Positions 8,271 to 16,227 of a stretch of 64,000 nt of DNA are shown here, one piece after another. Position 1 is the stretch's first letter. Each line of letters opens with the position of its first letter. The stretch lies in NCBI GenBank assembly GCA_963792815.1, contig CAWBXR010000016.1:124001-188000 (forward strand), read 5' to 3'. The position numbers and the translations under genes are program-made. The stretch comes from JARRPM01 sp963792815. GTDB taxonomy: Bacteria > Pseudomonadota > Gammaproteobacteria > Pseudomonadales > Halieaceae. Below the pieces are notes generated by a model. The model saw only the letters and a program-made list of their open reading frames with translations, ran no database searches and was not told the DNA's origin.

Positions 8271-8297
8271 AAAAAAAAAGGGCCTCTACAGAGGCCC
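8271..8297 (-). terminator. Rho-independent terminator of the TonB-dependent receptor gene
   Basis: Minus strand: stem GGGCCTC, loop TGTA, stem GAGGCCC, followed by nine T residues. It begins about 28 bases past the receptor stop codon. A second imperfect hairpin (GTTTGCC / GGGCAAAC arms, 8247-8270) lies directly behind the T tract, at the edge of the intron relic. Confidence 0.92.
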
Positions 8298-8325
8298 GTT
8301 TTCGTAACTCCTATTCAATACGGAA

Positions 8326-11181
8326 TTACAGTCTGTAACTCAACCGGGCAAAGTAGGTACGACCGAGGAAGTCATAGGCGGTGTTGGTGTTGAGCGAAAC
8401 ACCCGGAATAAACTCCGGTTCCTCATCCGTGAGGTTGTCCACGCCCACCGCAAACTGGACTTGATCCCAAGTGTAGGTGCCGTACAAATCAAAGTAACTG
8501 ACGGCATCTACGTCCTTGGTAAAATCATCCGGATCATCGATGTCCATCGAGTCGATGTAACGCCAGGTCACGTTCACGCTCCAGTCATCCCGGGCCAGGG
8601 TGGTACTCAGGGTCGAGCTCCATTCCGGGTAGGCACCGGCATCGCCGCACAGATCGCAGAAAACCAGGCCGGTCCGGTCTTCCTCTGACCCGGTTGAGGT
8701 TGTCTGCTTCCACTCGTCAAGGTAATTCACCAACCAGTTGGCAGTGATAGAGCCAAAGTTGGGATCCCAGGAAAAGGTACCGTTGATATCAACGCCGGAC
8801 GTCTCAATTTTGTTGAGGTTTTCCAGCAGCAGGTCGAAGCGGGTGACGTCCTGCCCGGTGGCGCGAGCGATACGGTCGCATTCAGGCGCTACCAGCCCGG
8901 GGGTTTCATAACAGATGTCGATCACATCCTGCTCGTTGGGTGTGGTGATGGCGTCATCAACCTGCACATCGTAGTAGTCGATGGAGATGCGTGGATTACT
9001 CCAGATATCCGGTGTCAGCACCACCCCGAAGGAGAGGTTATCGGAGGTCTCCGGTTTGAGATCCGGGTTGCCGCCCTGGGTAACTTTCAGCTGATCCGCC
9101 GGCTGGTTGAAACCGGGTGACACGCCCTGTGCAGCACAGTTGGCCGCCACCACTGAGTTGGCTGCCTGGTTTTCGGAGTTGCACGGGTCACTGATACCGA
9201 TGAAGTTATCCGCATTGCCGCCGAACAATTCCAGCACGTTGGGTGCGCGAAAGCCGGTCGATGCCTGGGCCCGCAGGCTCAGCATCTCGATCGGGCTCCA
9301 GCGGCCGCCGACTTTCCAGGTGGTTTCGTTGTAATCACCGTATTCAGAGAAACGCACGGCACCCTGGACCGCGAGCTCTTTGGCAAAGGGGGCGTCAGCC
9401 AGAATAGGCACATCCACTTCCATATACGCTTCCCAGAGGTCGTAGTCGCCCTTGGTGGGCTGGGCGAAGTTGCCGCCACTGTTGCCGTCGCCGACGATGC
9501 CCGATGGTGTAACGCTGCCTTCCTCTTTCCGATATTCCAGGCCTGCACCGAAGCCCACTCCGCCGGCGGGCAAATTGAACAGCTCGCTGGTGGAGATAAG
9601 GGCCGCGGTATGGTACATCTCGGTCTCTGTTTTCTCGTGGTCATCGAACAAAATGTAATCTTTTATATCCTGCGTGGCAGTATTACGCCCGAACGGGTTG
9701 AACGTCGGATTGCCGTCCGCATCTTTTGGGCAGGAGGCGTCCTGCGCGCAGGCTGCCGGATTCACGGCGGTCTGCATGGCGCCCACATTCAGCTGACCGA
9801 AGGTGACCTCGGTCAACCGCGACTGACCCCAGGTCCCCCAGACGTCCGCTGACCAGCTGCGATCCAGGAATTCAAGGTCTCCCTTGAATCCCACCGTGGC
9901 TTGCATGGTATCCGTGTCGTACTCGAATTTCCGGTTGCCGAGATCGAGGCCGCGGTAAAACATCTGGAAAACGTCCGTAGGCTGATCATTTTCCGCCAAG
10001 TCATTGATAATGTAGGCCCGCGCATCTTCCGGAATATTCGGATTGTCTGTGGGAATCTGCAGCAGATCGGAGAAACGGCCCGCCGCGCCGGAAATAGGCA
10101 GCGGAGTAAAATTCAAGGTGCCCTCGCGGTGCTGCGCGGTCAGATTGGTATAGGCACTCCAGCTGTTAGTCAGATTAACCTCGCCAACCGTGGCGAAGTT
10201 GTACACCTTGGCCTCGTTGATCAGGCTGACGCCGTCGCCGGGGATGTCGTTGTAATTGAAACGGTGGTTAGTACACAGGATGGCCTCGATACTGCCATCC
10301 GAGGGGCAGCCGTTGAGTCCACTGGTACCGAAGGTGTCATACTGGGAAAAACTCTCCCCAGTAGCCTGGTTGGGTTCAAAAATAATGGTGCCGCTGGGCA
10401 GGAGGGGTCTGCCTTGGGGTGGCAGACCGCTACCTACAACCGTGAGCTTGCCCCCGGCGCCGTCGTCAAACTGGCCTCCTATGGGAATCTGTGAAAAGTC
10501 CCGTTCCTGGAAATCAACATTCTCCGTACTGACGTAGTTGAGGCCGGCAACAAAGCTCCCCCGGTCACCCTGCACACCGAACAGAGCACCGAAGTTTCCC
10601 GATTCGCCACCAGATTCTTCAGGCTCGCCGTAGCCGCCGGTAATTTCGAAACCCTCGAAATCGTTCCGGGTGATTACGTTGATCACGCCAGCGATAGCAT
10701 CTGAACCATAGACCGCAGACGCACCGTCCTCGAGTGTTTCAATCCGGTCGATCATAATGGGAGGAAAGGACTGCAAATCGACCGCCAGACCCAGAGAATC
10801 CCGAATCGTGGGCACGACACGACGACCGTCCATCAATACCAGGGTTCGCTCTGCCTCCAGGTAGTGAATCTGCGCAAAGTTGGCGCCGCGACCGCCGTTT
10901 GCATCGTTGCGTCCGGTTCCAGCGGTGACGGAGGGCACCTGAGTAAGCGCGTCGAGAGTGTTGTAGCTGGCGATTTCATTGATCGTATCCCCGGAGGTGA
11001 GCGCCATACCGCCCAGGTACGACTCGGGATCCCTGCTGATACGGGAGCCGGTGACGATGACCTCTTCGAGTAACTTGCCGTCCTGTTCCTGGACGACCTG
11101 GGCGTGGGCAGGCATGAACGTCATGGTCGAAAGACCTAACGCGGCACCCACAGCTAACGAAAGCTGAGATTTCTTTAACAT
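8326..11181 (-). CDS. TonB-dependent outer-membrane receptor
   Basis: Product of 951 residues with a signal peptide ending PAHAQ (about residue 28). A TonB-box-like EEVIVTGSRI and a plug domain (about residues 38-170; LVLMDGRRV, IETLEDGASAVYGSDAIAGVINVITR) follow, then a long beta-barrel ending in an aromatic/basic strand FARLSYRL typical of BamA-recognised barrels. The extracellular loops contain cysteine pairs such as CAQDASC. It imports an unknown substrate across the outer membrane with TonB-ExbBD energy. The VTGSRI/GSDAIAGVINV style is that of the large receptor family common in marine gammaproteobacteria and sphingomonads. No substrate-processing enzyme is adjacent. Two paralogous small secreted proteins flank it. 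Confidence 0.93.
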   Translation of the reverse strand: MLKKSQLSLAVGAALGLSTMTFMPAHAQVVQEQDGKLLEEVIVTGSRISRDPESYLGGMALTSGDTINEIASYNTLDALTQVPSVTAGTGRNDANGGRGANFAQIHYLEAERTLVLMDGRRVVPTIRDSLGLAVDLQSFPPIMIDRIETLEDGASAVYGSDAIAGVINVITRNDFEGFEITGGYGEPEESGGESGNFGALFGVQGDRGSFVAGLNYVSTENVDFQERDFSQIPIGGQFDDGAGGKLTVVGSGLPPQGRPLLPSGTIIFEPNQATGESFSQYDTFGTSGLNGCPSDGSIEAILCTNHRFNYNDIPGDGVSLINEAKVYNFATVGEVNLTNSWSAYTNLTAQHREGTLNFTPLPISGAAGRFSDLLQIPTDNPNIPEDARAYIINDLAENDQPTDVFQMFYRGLDLGNRKFEYDTDTMQATVGFKGDLEFLDRSWSADVWGTWGQSRLTEVTFGQLNVGAMQTAVNPAACAQDASCPKDADGNPTFNPFGRNTATQDIKDYILFDDHEKTETEMYHTAALISTSELFNLPAGGVGFGAGLEYRKEEGSVTPSGIVGDGNSGGNFAQPTKGDYDLWEAYMEVDVPILADAPFAKELAVQGAVRFSEYGDYNETTWKVGGRWSPIEMLSLRAQASTGFRAPNVLELFGGNADNFIGISDPCNSENQAANSVVAANCAAQGVSPGFNQPADQLKVTQGGNPDLKPETSDNLSFGVVLTPDIWSNPRISIDYYDVQVDDAITTPNEQDVIDICYETPGLVAPECDRIARATGQDVTRFDLLLENLNKIETSGVDINGTFSWDPNFGSITANWLVNYLDEWKQTTSTGSEEDRTGLVFCDLCGDAGAYPEWSSTLSTTLARDDWSVNVTWRYIDSMDIDDPDDFTKDVDAVSYFDLYGTYTWDQVQFAVGVDNLTDEEPEFIPGVSLNTNTAYDFLGRTYFARLSYRL

Positions 11182-11378
11182 GTTGTTACCCCTTTAAATG
11201 GCAGAATTTTCAAGGAATTTCATAAGAAGTCTTCGAATCGCCTGTTTTTATTGTACTAGGCGACGGTTTAGCAAGAAGTCTTCCGATGCCGGCATTGTTT
11301 CACGGAACAACCGGGTTGAGATCCCCCCAGAGGGGTATTTAGGCTGCTAATTTTGTGAAAAAAAACCAATTCTGGAAC

Positions 11379-11862
11379 TTAATCCAATCTTTTCACCCCA
11401 ACGGCTTTGCCATTCTCAATCAGCTCCAGTCTTATAAAACCCCATAAAGTTCTTGGTTATTCTGACCTCGGGGCTCGTTCCGCTGTAATAGTAATTGCCC
11501 CTGAGCCGCTGCTGCCAGACCTGGCCGTTTTCCAGCCGGAATACGGTATCCCCGGTCCAGCCTTTGAAGGGCCCCTCTATTACAGAGACGATTTCCTGTT
11601 CCTCGACCGCTTTTTTCACTTCCGGGTCGCTGTTGAACAAAACCTGGGACTCCTCAGCGGTATACCTGATGAGGAAGCTGTTCAGGGCCGCGCGCTCCGC
11701 AGGGCTGAGCTTTTCGAGCCCGGCAGCCCGGTACTCCTCGGGCGTCATCAGCGCCTCCACGCCGGGAAAGGTCGAATCCTCCTGTGCCAGCACCGTGCAG
11801 CTGGCCAACAGCAGGGCGCAGAGAAGGGAATATCCGCTTGCTTTCATAGGTCTCTCACTCAT
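11379..11862 (-). pseudogene. Secreted protein of unknown function with a C-terminal frameshift (paralogue of 7270-7845)
   Basis: The open frame (11416-11862) gives 148 residues and ends early at GFYKTGAD. The next frame continues RLELIENGKAVGVKRLD to a TAA at 11379, matching the VGVKRIK end of the paralogue at 7270-7845. Removing one base from the AAAA at 11436-11439 joins the two and gives equal spacing from GF to VGVKR in both paralogues. Shared blocks are ALMTPEEYRAAGLEKLSPAE, GPFKGWTGDTVFRLENGQ and VWQQR. The start may be the ATG at 11847 (MKASGYSLLCALLLASC). The signal sequence has either a lipobox-like LASC or a signal peptidase I site after VLAQ. Function unknown. Confidence 0.65.
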
Positions 11863-11896
11863 CTTCTATATAGTCTGCCGGGTCACAGGGCTTCCG

Positions 11897-12844
11897 CTAG
11901 GTAGGCAGGGGCACCCCGCACCGCGCGAGCCACTCGTCAACCTGGTCGAGATACTCCCGGCGCAGCTGCGCCGACTCGTTTGCCAGCTGGTGTCCTGCCC
12001 CGGGCAACAGTTTAACTGCGCTACCCGGAAACAGGTCGCCATAGAACCGCACATTGTAGCGCCAATCGACGGTCAGGTCGGCATCTCCCTGTACGATCAG
12101 TGCCGGGCCGACACCCAGGTCACCCGTTGGCAGTGTATCCAGCCAGCTGCGCAGGGCGCTTACCCAGCGCACCGGCAAACGCCGGCTCTGCAATGGATCA
12201 AGCCGGAGGAACCGGAGAAACTCCGGGTCGCTCGAATTGGGGGCGAATTGCCGCTCTATGCTGTCGGTGAAGTGCCGCACCAGGGAATGGGTCAGGCGCC
12301 CCCAGCGCCAACCCAGGGGGCGCACCAGCGGGGCCAGCATCACGGCCGCCTGAAACGGCCACGGATAACAGCGGGCATATTCGATAAGGGCGGCGCAGCC
12401 GGTACTCTGGGCCATCACCCACAGCGGCAGGTCAGGCAGCTGCGCGGCGGCCAGCACAGCGGCAACGGCGTGGCCGTAGTCGGCGAAATCATCGATAACA
12501 GCCGGCTCACCCGAGGACAGGCCGTGGCCGGGCAGGTCAAATATCAGCACATTGAAATTCCGGGACAGTCCGTACTCGATAAGTTTGGAGAACAGGCCGC
12601 TGTGGTCAAAGTAACCGTGCACCAGCAGCAGGTTGCCGCAGGCACCGGGCTGCAACCAACGGTGCAGCACCAGGGAAAAGTCGCCGGAGGCCACCCGCCC
12701 GCTGCGATATGCCGCTGCCGGCAGCCGGGTGGAAAAGTCGATGTCGTAAAACTGGCAGAACTCGCGTTGTAGCGGCGTAATCGCCCCGGCCTCGGCAAAC
12801 GCCGGCAGCTGCTCGCGCAACTGCCGCAGCTGCTGTGGGGTCAA
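11897..12844 (-). CDS. Alpha/beta hydrolase (lysophospholipase/monoacylglycerol lipase type)
   Basis: Product of 315 residues with a single alpha/beta-hydrolase fold. LLVHGYFDHSGLF is the oxyanion strand-loop and FDLPGHGLSSG the following conserved element. AQSTG near residue 145 is the nucleophile elbow, with Ala in place of the usual first Gly of GxSxG. QGDADLTVDW contains the likely catalytic Asp and PGAGHQL the His. The triad is therefore complete. There is no signal peptide, so it is probably cytoplasmic. The gene lies just downstream of fba on the same strand (27 bp), perhaps read from the glycolytic operon, but no pathway link is evident. Confidence 0.85.
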   Translation of the reverse strand: MTPQQLRQLREQLPAFAEAGAITPLQREFCQFYDIDFSTRLPAAAYRSGRVASGDFSLVLHRWLQPGACGNLLLVHGYFDHSGLFSKLIEYGLSRNFNVLIFDLPGHGLSSGEPAVIDDFADYGHAVAAVLAAAQLPDLPLWVMAQSTGCAALIEYARCYPWPFQAAVMLAPLVRPLGWRWGRLTHSLVRHFTDSIERQFAPNSSDPEFLRFLRLDPLQSRRLPVRWVSALRSWLDTLPTGDLGVGPALIVQGDADLTVDWRYNVRFYGDLFPGSAVKLLPGAGHQLANESAQLRREYLDQVDEWLARCGVPLPT

Positions 12845-12871
12845 GCCGATGTCCCGCCGGGCTGACTGGCC

Positions 12872-13936
12872 TCAGTTGACCCGCTGGTCCAGCTCGCCGG
12901 CATCGTAGGCTGACTGCATCGCTGCCAGGGACTTCACCTTGATCTTGTCCGCATTACCGGCAGTGCCGAAAGCCTCGTAGCGCTCGATGCAGATGTCCCG
13001 CATCGCGGTGATGGTCTCGGCAAGGTATTTGCGGGGATCAAATTCCGACGGCTTCTGGGCCAGGAAGCGGCGAATCGCCCCGGTCGAGGCCAGCCGCAGG
13101 TCGGTATCGATATTCACCTTGCGAACGCCGTGGCGAATACCTTCCTGGATCTGCTCAAGCGGCACACCGTAGGTCTCGGGAATCTCCCCGCCGTACTGGT
13201 TGATAATTGCCAGCCAGTCCTGGGGCACCGAGGAGGAGCCGTGCATCACCAGGTGGGTGTTGGGGATGCGGGCATTGATTTCCCGGATCCGGTCGATAGC
13301 GAGGATATCGCCGGTGGGCGGCCGGGTGAATTTGTAGGCCCCGTGACTGGTGCCGCAGGCGATGGCCAGGGCGTCAACGCCGGTGGCCTTGACGAACTGC
13401 GCGGCCTCCTCCGGGTCAGTGAGCATCTGGTCGTGGGTGAGCTTGCCCTCGGCGCCGATACCATCCTCTTCACCGGCCTCCCCGGTCTCCAGTGAGCCCA
13501 GGCAACCCAGCTCTCCCTCCACGGACACGCCACAGGAGTGGGCCAGTTCCACTACCTGCCGGGTGACCGCCGCGTTGTATTCGTAATCCATGGGGGTCTT
13601 GCCATCCTCGCCCAGGGAGCCGTCCATCATTACCGAGCTGAACCCAAGCTGTATCGAACGCTGGCAGACCCCCGGCGACACCCCGTGGTCCTGGTGGACC
13701 ACGACCGGAATGTGGGGGAACTCATTCATCGCCGCTTCCATCATCGCCCGCAGGAAGGGCGCACCCGCATACTTACGCGCCCCGGCGCTGGCCTGCATGA
13801 TCACCGGGGAATTGGTCTTGTCCGCGGCTTCCATTATCGCCCGGGTCTGCTCCAGGTTGTTGACGTTGAAAGCCGGCACTCCGTAGCCGTGTTCGGCGGC
13901 GTGGTCCAGCAACTGTCGCATACTGATTAGAGCCAT
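12872..13936 (-). CDS. fba: Fructose-bisphosphate aldolase, class II
   Basis: Zn-dependent aldolase that interconverts fructose 1,6-bisphosphate with dihydroxyacetone phosphate and glyceraldehyde 3-phosphate. It has 354 residues. Visible features are VVVHQDHG (catalytic Asp and first Zn His), VEGELGCLG (Zn Glu), GTSHGAYKF and MHGSSSVP (Zn His region) and KVNIDTDLR (phosphate binding). The sequence is of the class IIB type found in pseudomonads and Calvin-cycle bacteria. AGGAC precedes the ATG. It is last of the core genes in tkt-epd-pgk-fba. Confidence 0.95.
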   Translation of the reverse strand: MALISMRQLLDHAAEHGYGVPAFNVNNLEQTRAIMEAADKTNSPVIMQASAGARKYAGAPFLRAMMEAAMNEFPHIPVVVHQDHGVSPGVCQRSIQLGFSSVMMDGSLGEDGKTPMDYEYNAAVTRQVVELAHSCGVSVEGELGCLGSLETGEAGEEDGIGAEGKLTHDQMLTDPEEAAQFVKATGVDALAIACGTSHGAYKFTRPPTGDILAIDRIREINARIPNTHLVMHGSSSVPQDWLAIINQYGGEIPETYGVPLEQIQEGIRHGVRKVNIDTDLRLASTGAIRRFLAQKPSEFDPRKYLAETITAMRDICIERYEAFGTAGNADKIKVKSLAAMQSAYDAGELDQRVN

Positions 13937-13978
13937 TTTTCTAGTCCTTTTCTTCGCGAGATGAATTGGGGTTATCGG

Positions 13979-15157
13979 TTATTCCGGTGGCCGGCCGGCA
14001 CGCTGCTCAAGCATGGCCACCGCAGGCAGGGTTTTGCCCTCGACATATTCCAGAAAGGCGCCACCGCCGGTGGATATATAGGAGACCTTATCGGCGATGC
14101 CAAATTTGTCAATCGCCGCCAGGGTGTCTCCGCCGCCGGCGAGAGAGAAAGCGGGGCTGGCCGCAATGGCACTGGCTATCTCCCGGGTACCGGAGGCGAA
14201 CTGGTCGAACTCGAACACCCCCACGGGGCCGTTCCACAAAATGGTGCCGGCGCCCTTCAGGATGCCGGCGATTTCCGCAGCGGCAACTGGGCCTATGTCC
14301 ATGATCATGTCGTTCTCGCCCACCTGTTCCGCCTGGCGCAGGGTAGCCTCGGCGGCCTCGGAGAACTCGGTGGCGGTGACCACGTCGGCGGGCAGTGGGA
14401 TGCTGGTTTTCTGCATCAGCTCCCGGGCGGCGTCGAGCAGGTCGTGTTCACACAGGGATTTACCCACCGGCTTGCCGCTGGCTGCGAGGAAGGTATTGGC
14501 GATGCCGCCACCCACCACCAGTTGGTCCACCTTGTCCGAAAGGGTTTCCAGTACTGTCAGTTTGGTGGAAACCTTGGAGCCGCCGACAATGGCCACCATC
14601 GGGCGCGCCGGGTTCGCCAGTGCTTTTTCCAGGGCGTTAAGCTCGCCTTCCAGCAAGGGGCCGGCGCACGCCACCGGGGCATAACGGCCAACCCCGTGGG
14701 TAGACGCCTGGGCGCGGTGGGCGGTGCCAAAGGCGTCCATCACAAAAATGTCGCACAGAGCGGCATACGCCCTGGCCAGGGCTTCATCATCCTTTTTTTC
14801 ACCCGGATTGAAGCGCACGTTTTCCAGCAGGGCCACTTCCCCGTCTGCCAGTTCAACACCCCCGCGCCAGTCGGTCAGCAGGGTGACAGGCTTGCCCAGT
14901 AAACCGGCGATGTGGTCGGCCACCGGCGCCAGTGAAAACTGCGGGTCGAATTCGCCCTCCACGGGACGGCCCAGATGGGACATCAGAATCACCCTGGCGC
15001 CCGCCTGCACAGCCGCCTCGATGGTCGGCATGGCCGCGCGGATGCGGGCATCGCTGCTGACCCTGCCGTCCTTGATCGGTACGTTCAGGTCCTCGCGAAT
15101 CAACACCCGCTTGCCCTTGAGCTCAAGGTCCCGCATCAGGTCTACTTTCAAGGTCAT
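13979..15157 (-). CDS. pgk: Phosphoglycerate kinase
   Basis: Transfers phosphate between 1,3-bisphosphoglycerate and ADP. The protein has 392 residues. VLIREDLNVPIKDG and SHLGRP are the N-lobe substrate-binding motifs, GGSKVSTK and WNGPVGVFEF the nucleotide-binding motifs, and STGGGAFLEYVEGK the C-terminal signature. The frame is open a further 29 codons upstream, overlapping the end of epd, but the ATG at 15157 (MTLKVDLMRDLELKGK) matches the family start. It lies 32 bp after epd and 42 bp before fba, so co-transcription is likely. Confidence 0.95.
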   Translation of the reverse strand: MTLKVDLMRDLELKGKRVLIREDLNVPIKDGRVSSDARIRAAMPTIEAAVQAGARVILMSHLGRPVEGEFDPQFSLAPVADHIAGLLGKPVTLLTDWRGGVELADGEVALLENVRFNPGEKKDDEALARAYAALCDIFVMDAFGTAHRAQASTHGVGRYAPVACAGPLLEGELNALEKALANPARPMVAIVGGSKVSTKLTVLETLSDKVDQLVVGGGIANTFLAASGKPVGKSLCEHDLLDAARELMQKTSIPLPADVVTATEFSEAAEATLRQAEQVGENDMIMDIGPVAAAEIAGILKGAGTILWNGPVGVFEFDQFASGTREIASAIAASPAFSLAGGGDTLAAIDKFGIADKVSYISTGGGAFLEYVEGKTLPAVAMLEQRAGRPPE

Positions 15158-15189
15158 TGTTCCCGGCTCCCCGTCGGCGCAACAGCGCT

Positions 15190-16200
15190 CTACAATCCGC
15201 CCCAGTACCTGGCCACATCCAGCATCCGGTTGGCGTAGGCCCACTCGTTGTCGAACCAGGTGAGCACCTTTACGAGGCGCCCGCCGCTGACCCGGGTCTG
15301 GCTTGCATCGACAATGCCGGAGTGGGCGTCGTGGTTGAAATCACAGGAGGCCAGCAGCTCCTCAGTATAGCCCAGCACCCCGTTGAAACGGCTTTGAGCT
15401 GCATCATGCAATATGCGATTTATGGTTGCCACGTCGGTGTCGGCCCGGGTGTAGACGGTCAGGTCCAGGGCCGAGACATTGAGAGTGGGCACCCGCAGTG
15501 CCTGGGCGGTGAAACGCCCCGCCATCTGCGGTAGTACCCGCTCTACCCCACGGGCCAAACCCGTGTCCACCGGAATGATCGACTGCGAGGCCGCACGGGT
15601 TTTGCGCAGGTCGGTGTGGTGGTAGGCATCCAGCACCGGCTGGTCGTTCATCGCGGAATGGATGGTGGTGATAGTCCCGCTTTCGATTCCCACCGCCTCG
15701 TTCAATGCGGCGATTACCGGCACTATGGCGTTGGTGGTGCAGGAGGCGTTGGAGGCGATACGGTGCTCCGCCAGCAGGTCGCGGTGATTGATGCCGTAGA
15801 CAACGGTGGCATCGACGTCGGCTTCCGCGGGCTGGGAAAACAATACCTTGTCGGCCCCCTGCTGCAGGTGCAGCTCGGCGGTGGCCCGGTCGGAAAACGC
15901 ACCGGTGCATTCCAGTACCATCTCGACCCCGAGCCCTGCCCAGGGCAGGTCCCCTATGTCGGGGCGACGCAGCAGGGTGATCGGGTCGCCGTTTACCCAC
16001 AACCGGGTTTCGTCCCCCGCTAGAGTGCCGTTAAAGCGGCCGTGGGTGGAGTCGTAGCGGGTGAGGTGCAAAACCGTGCGCGCGTCAGCCAGCTCGTTGA
16101 CCGCCACTACCTGCAGTTCAGAGCGCAGCGGGCTCTCATAGAGAGCCCTGAGCACGCTTCGGCCAATCCTGCCGTAGCCGTTGATCGCCAGTCGCAACAA
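15190..16200 (-). CDS. epd: D-erythrose-4-phosphate dehydrogenase
   Basis: NAD-dependent GAPDH-superfamily enzyme that oxidises erythrose 4-phosphate to 4-phosphoerythronate for pyridoxal phosphate synthesis. It has 336 residues with the NAD motif INGYGRIGRSVLRALYES, the active-site SNASCTTN with catalytic Cys, and WFDNEWAYANRMLD. I prefer Epd over GAPDH because AEHRIASNASCTTNAIVPV, GIESGTITTIHSAMNDQ and RAASQSIIPVDT follow the E. coli Epd sequence closely, and the tkt-epd-pgk-fba order is the standard epd locus. Glycolytic GAPDH activity cannot be excluded. Confidence 0.85.
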   Translation of the reverse strand: MLRLAINGYGRIGRSVLRALYESPLRSELQVVAVNELADARTVLHLTRYDSTHGRFNGTLAGDETRLWVNGDPITLLRRPDIGDLPWAGLGVEMVLECTGAFSDRATAELHLQQGADKVLFSQPAEADVDATVVYGINHRDLLAEHRIASNASCTTNAIVPVIAALNEAVGIESGTITTIHSAMNDQPVLDAYHHTDLRKTRAASQSIIPVDTGLARGVERVLPQMAGRFTAQALRVPTLNVSALDLTVYTRADTDVATINRILHDAAQSRFNGVLGYTEELLASCDFNHDAHSGIVDASQTRVSGGRLVKVLTWFDNEWAYANRMLDVARYWGGL

Positions 16201-16227
16201 AAGTGAGTACCCCGGGGGTCCGCTCGG

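Noticed and set aside
11322..11340. CCCC/GGGG hairpin upstream of the TonB-dependent receptor gene as a terminator
   Set aside because: The stem is only four base pairs and is not followed by a T run on either strand.
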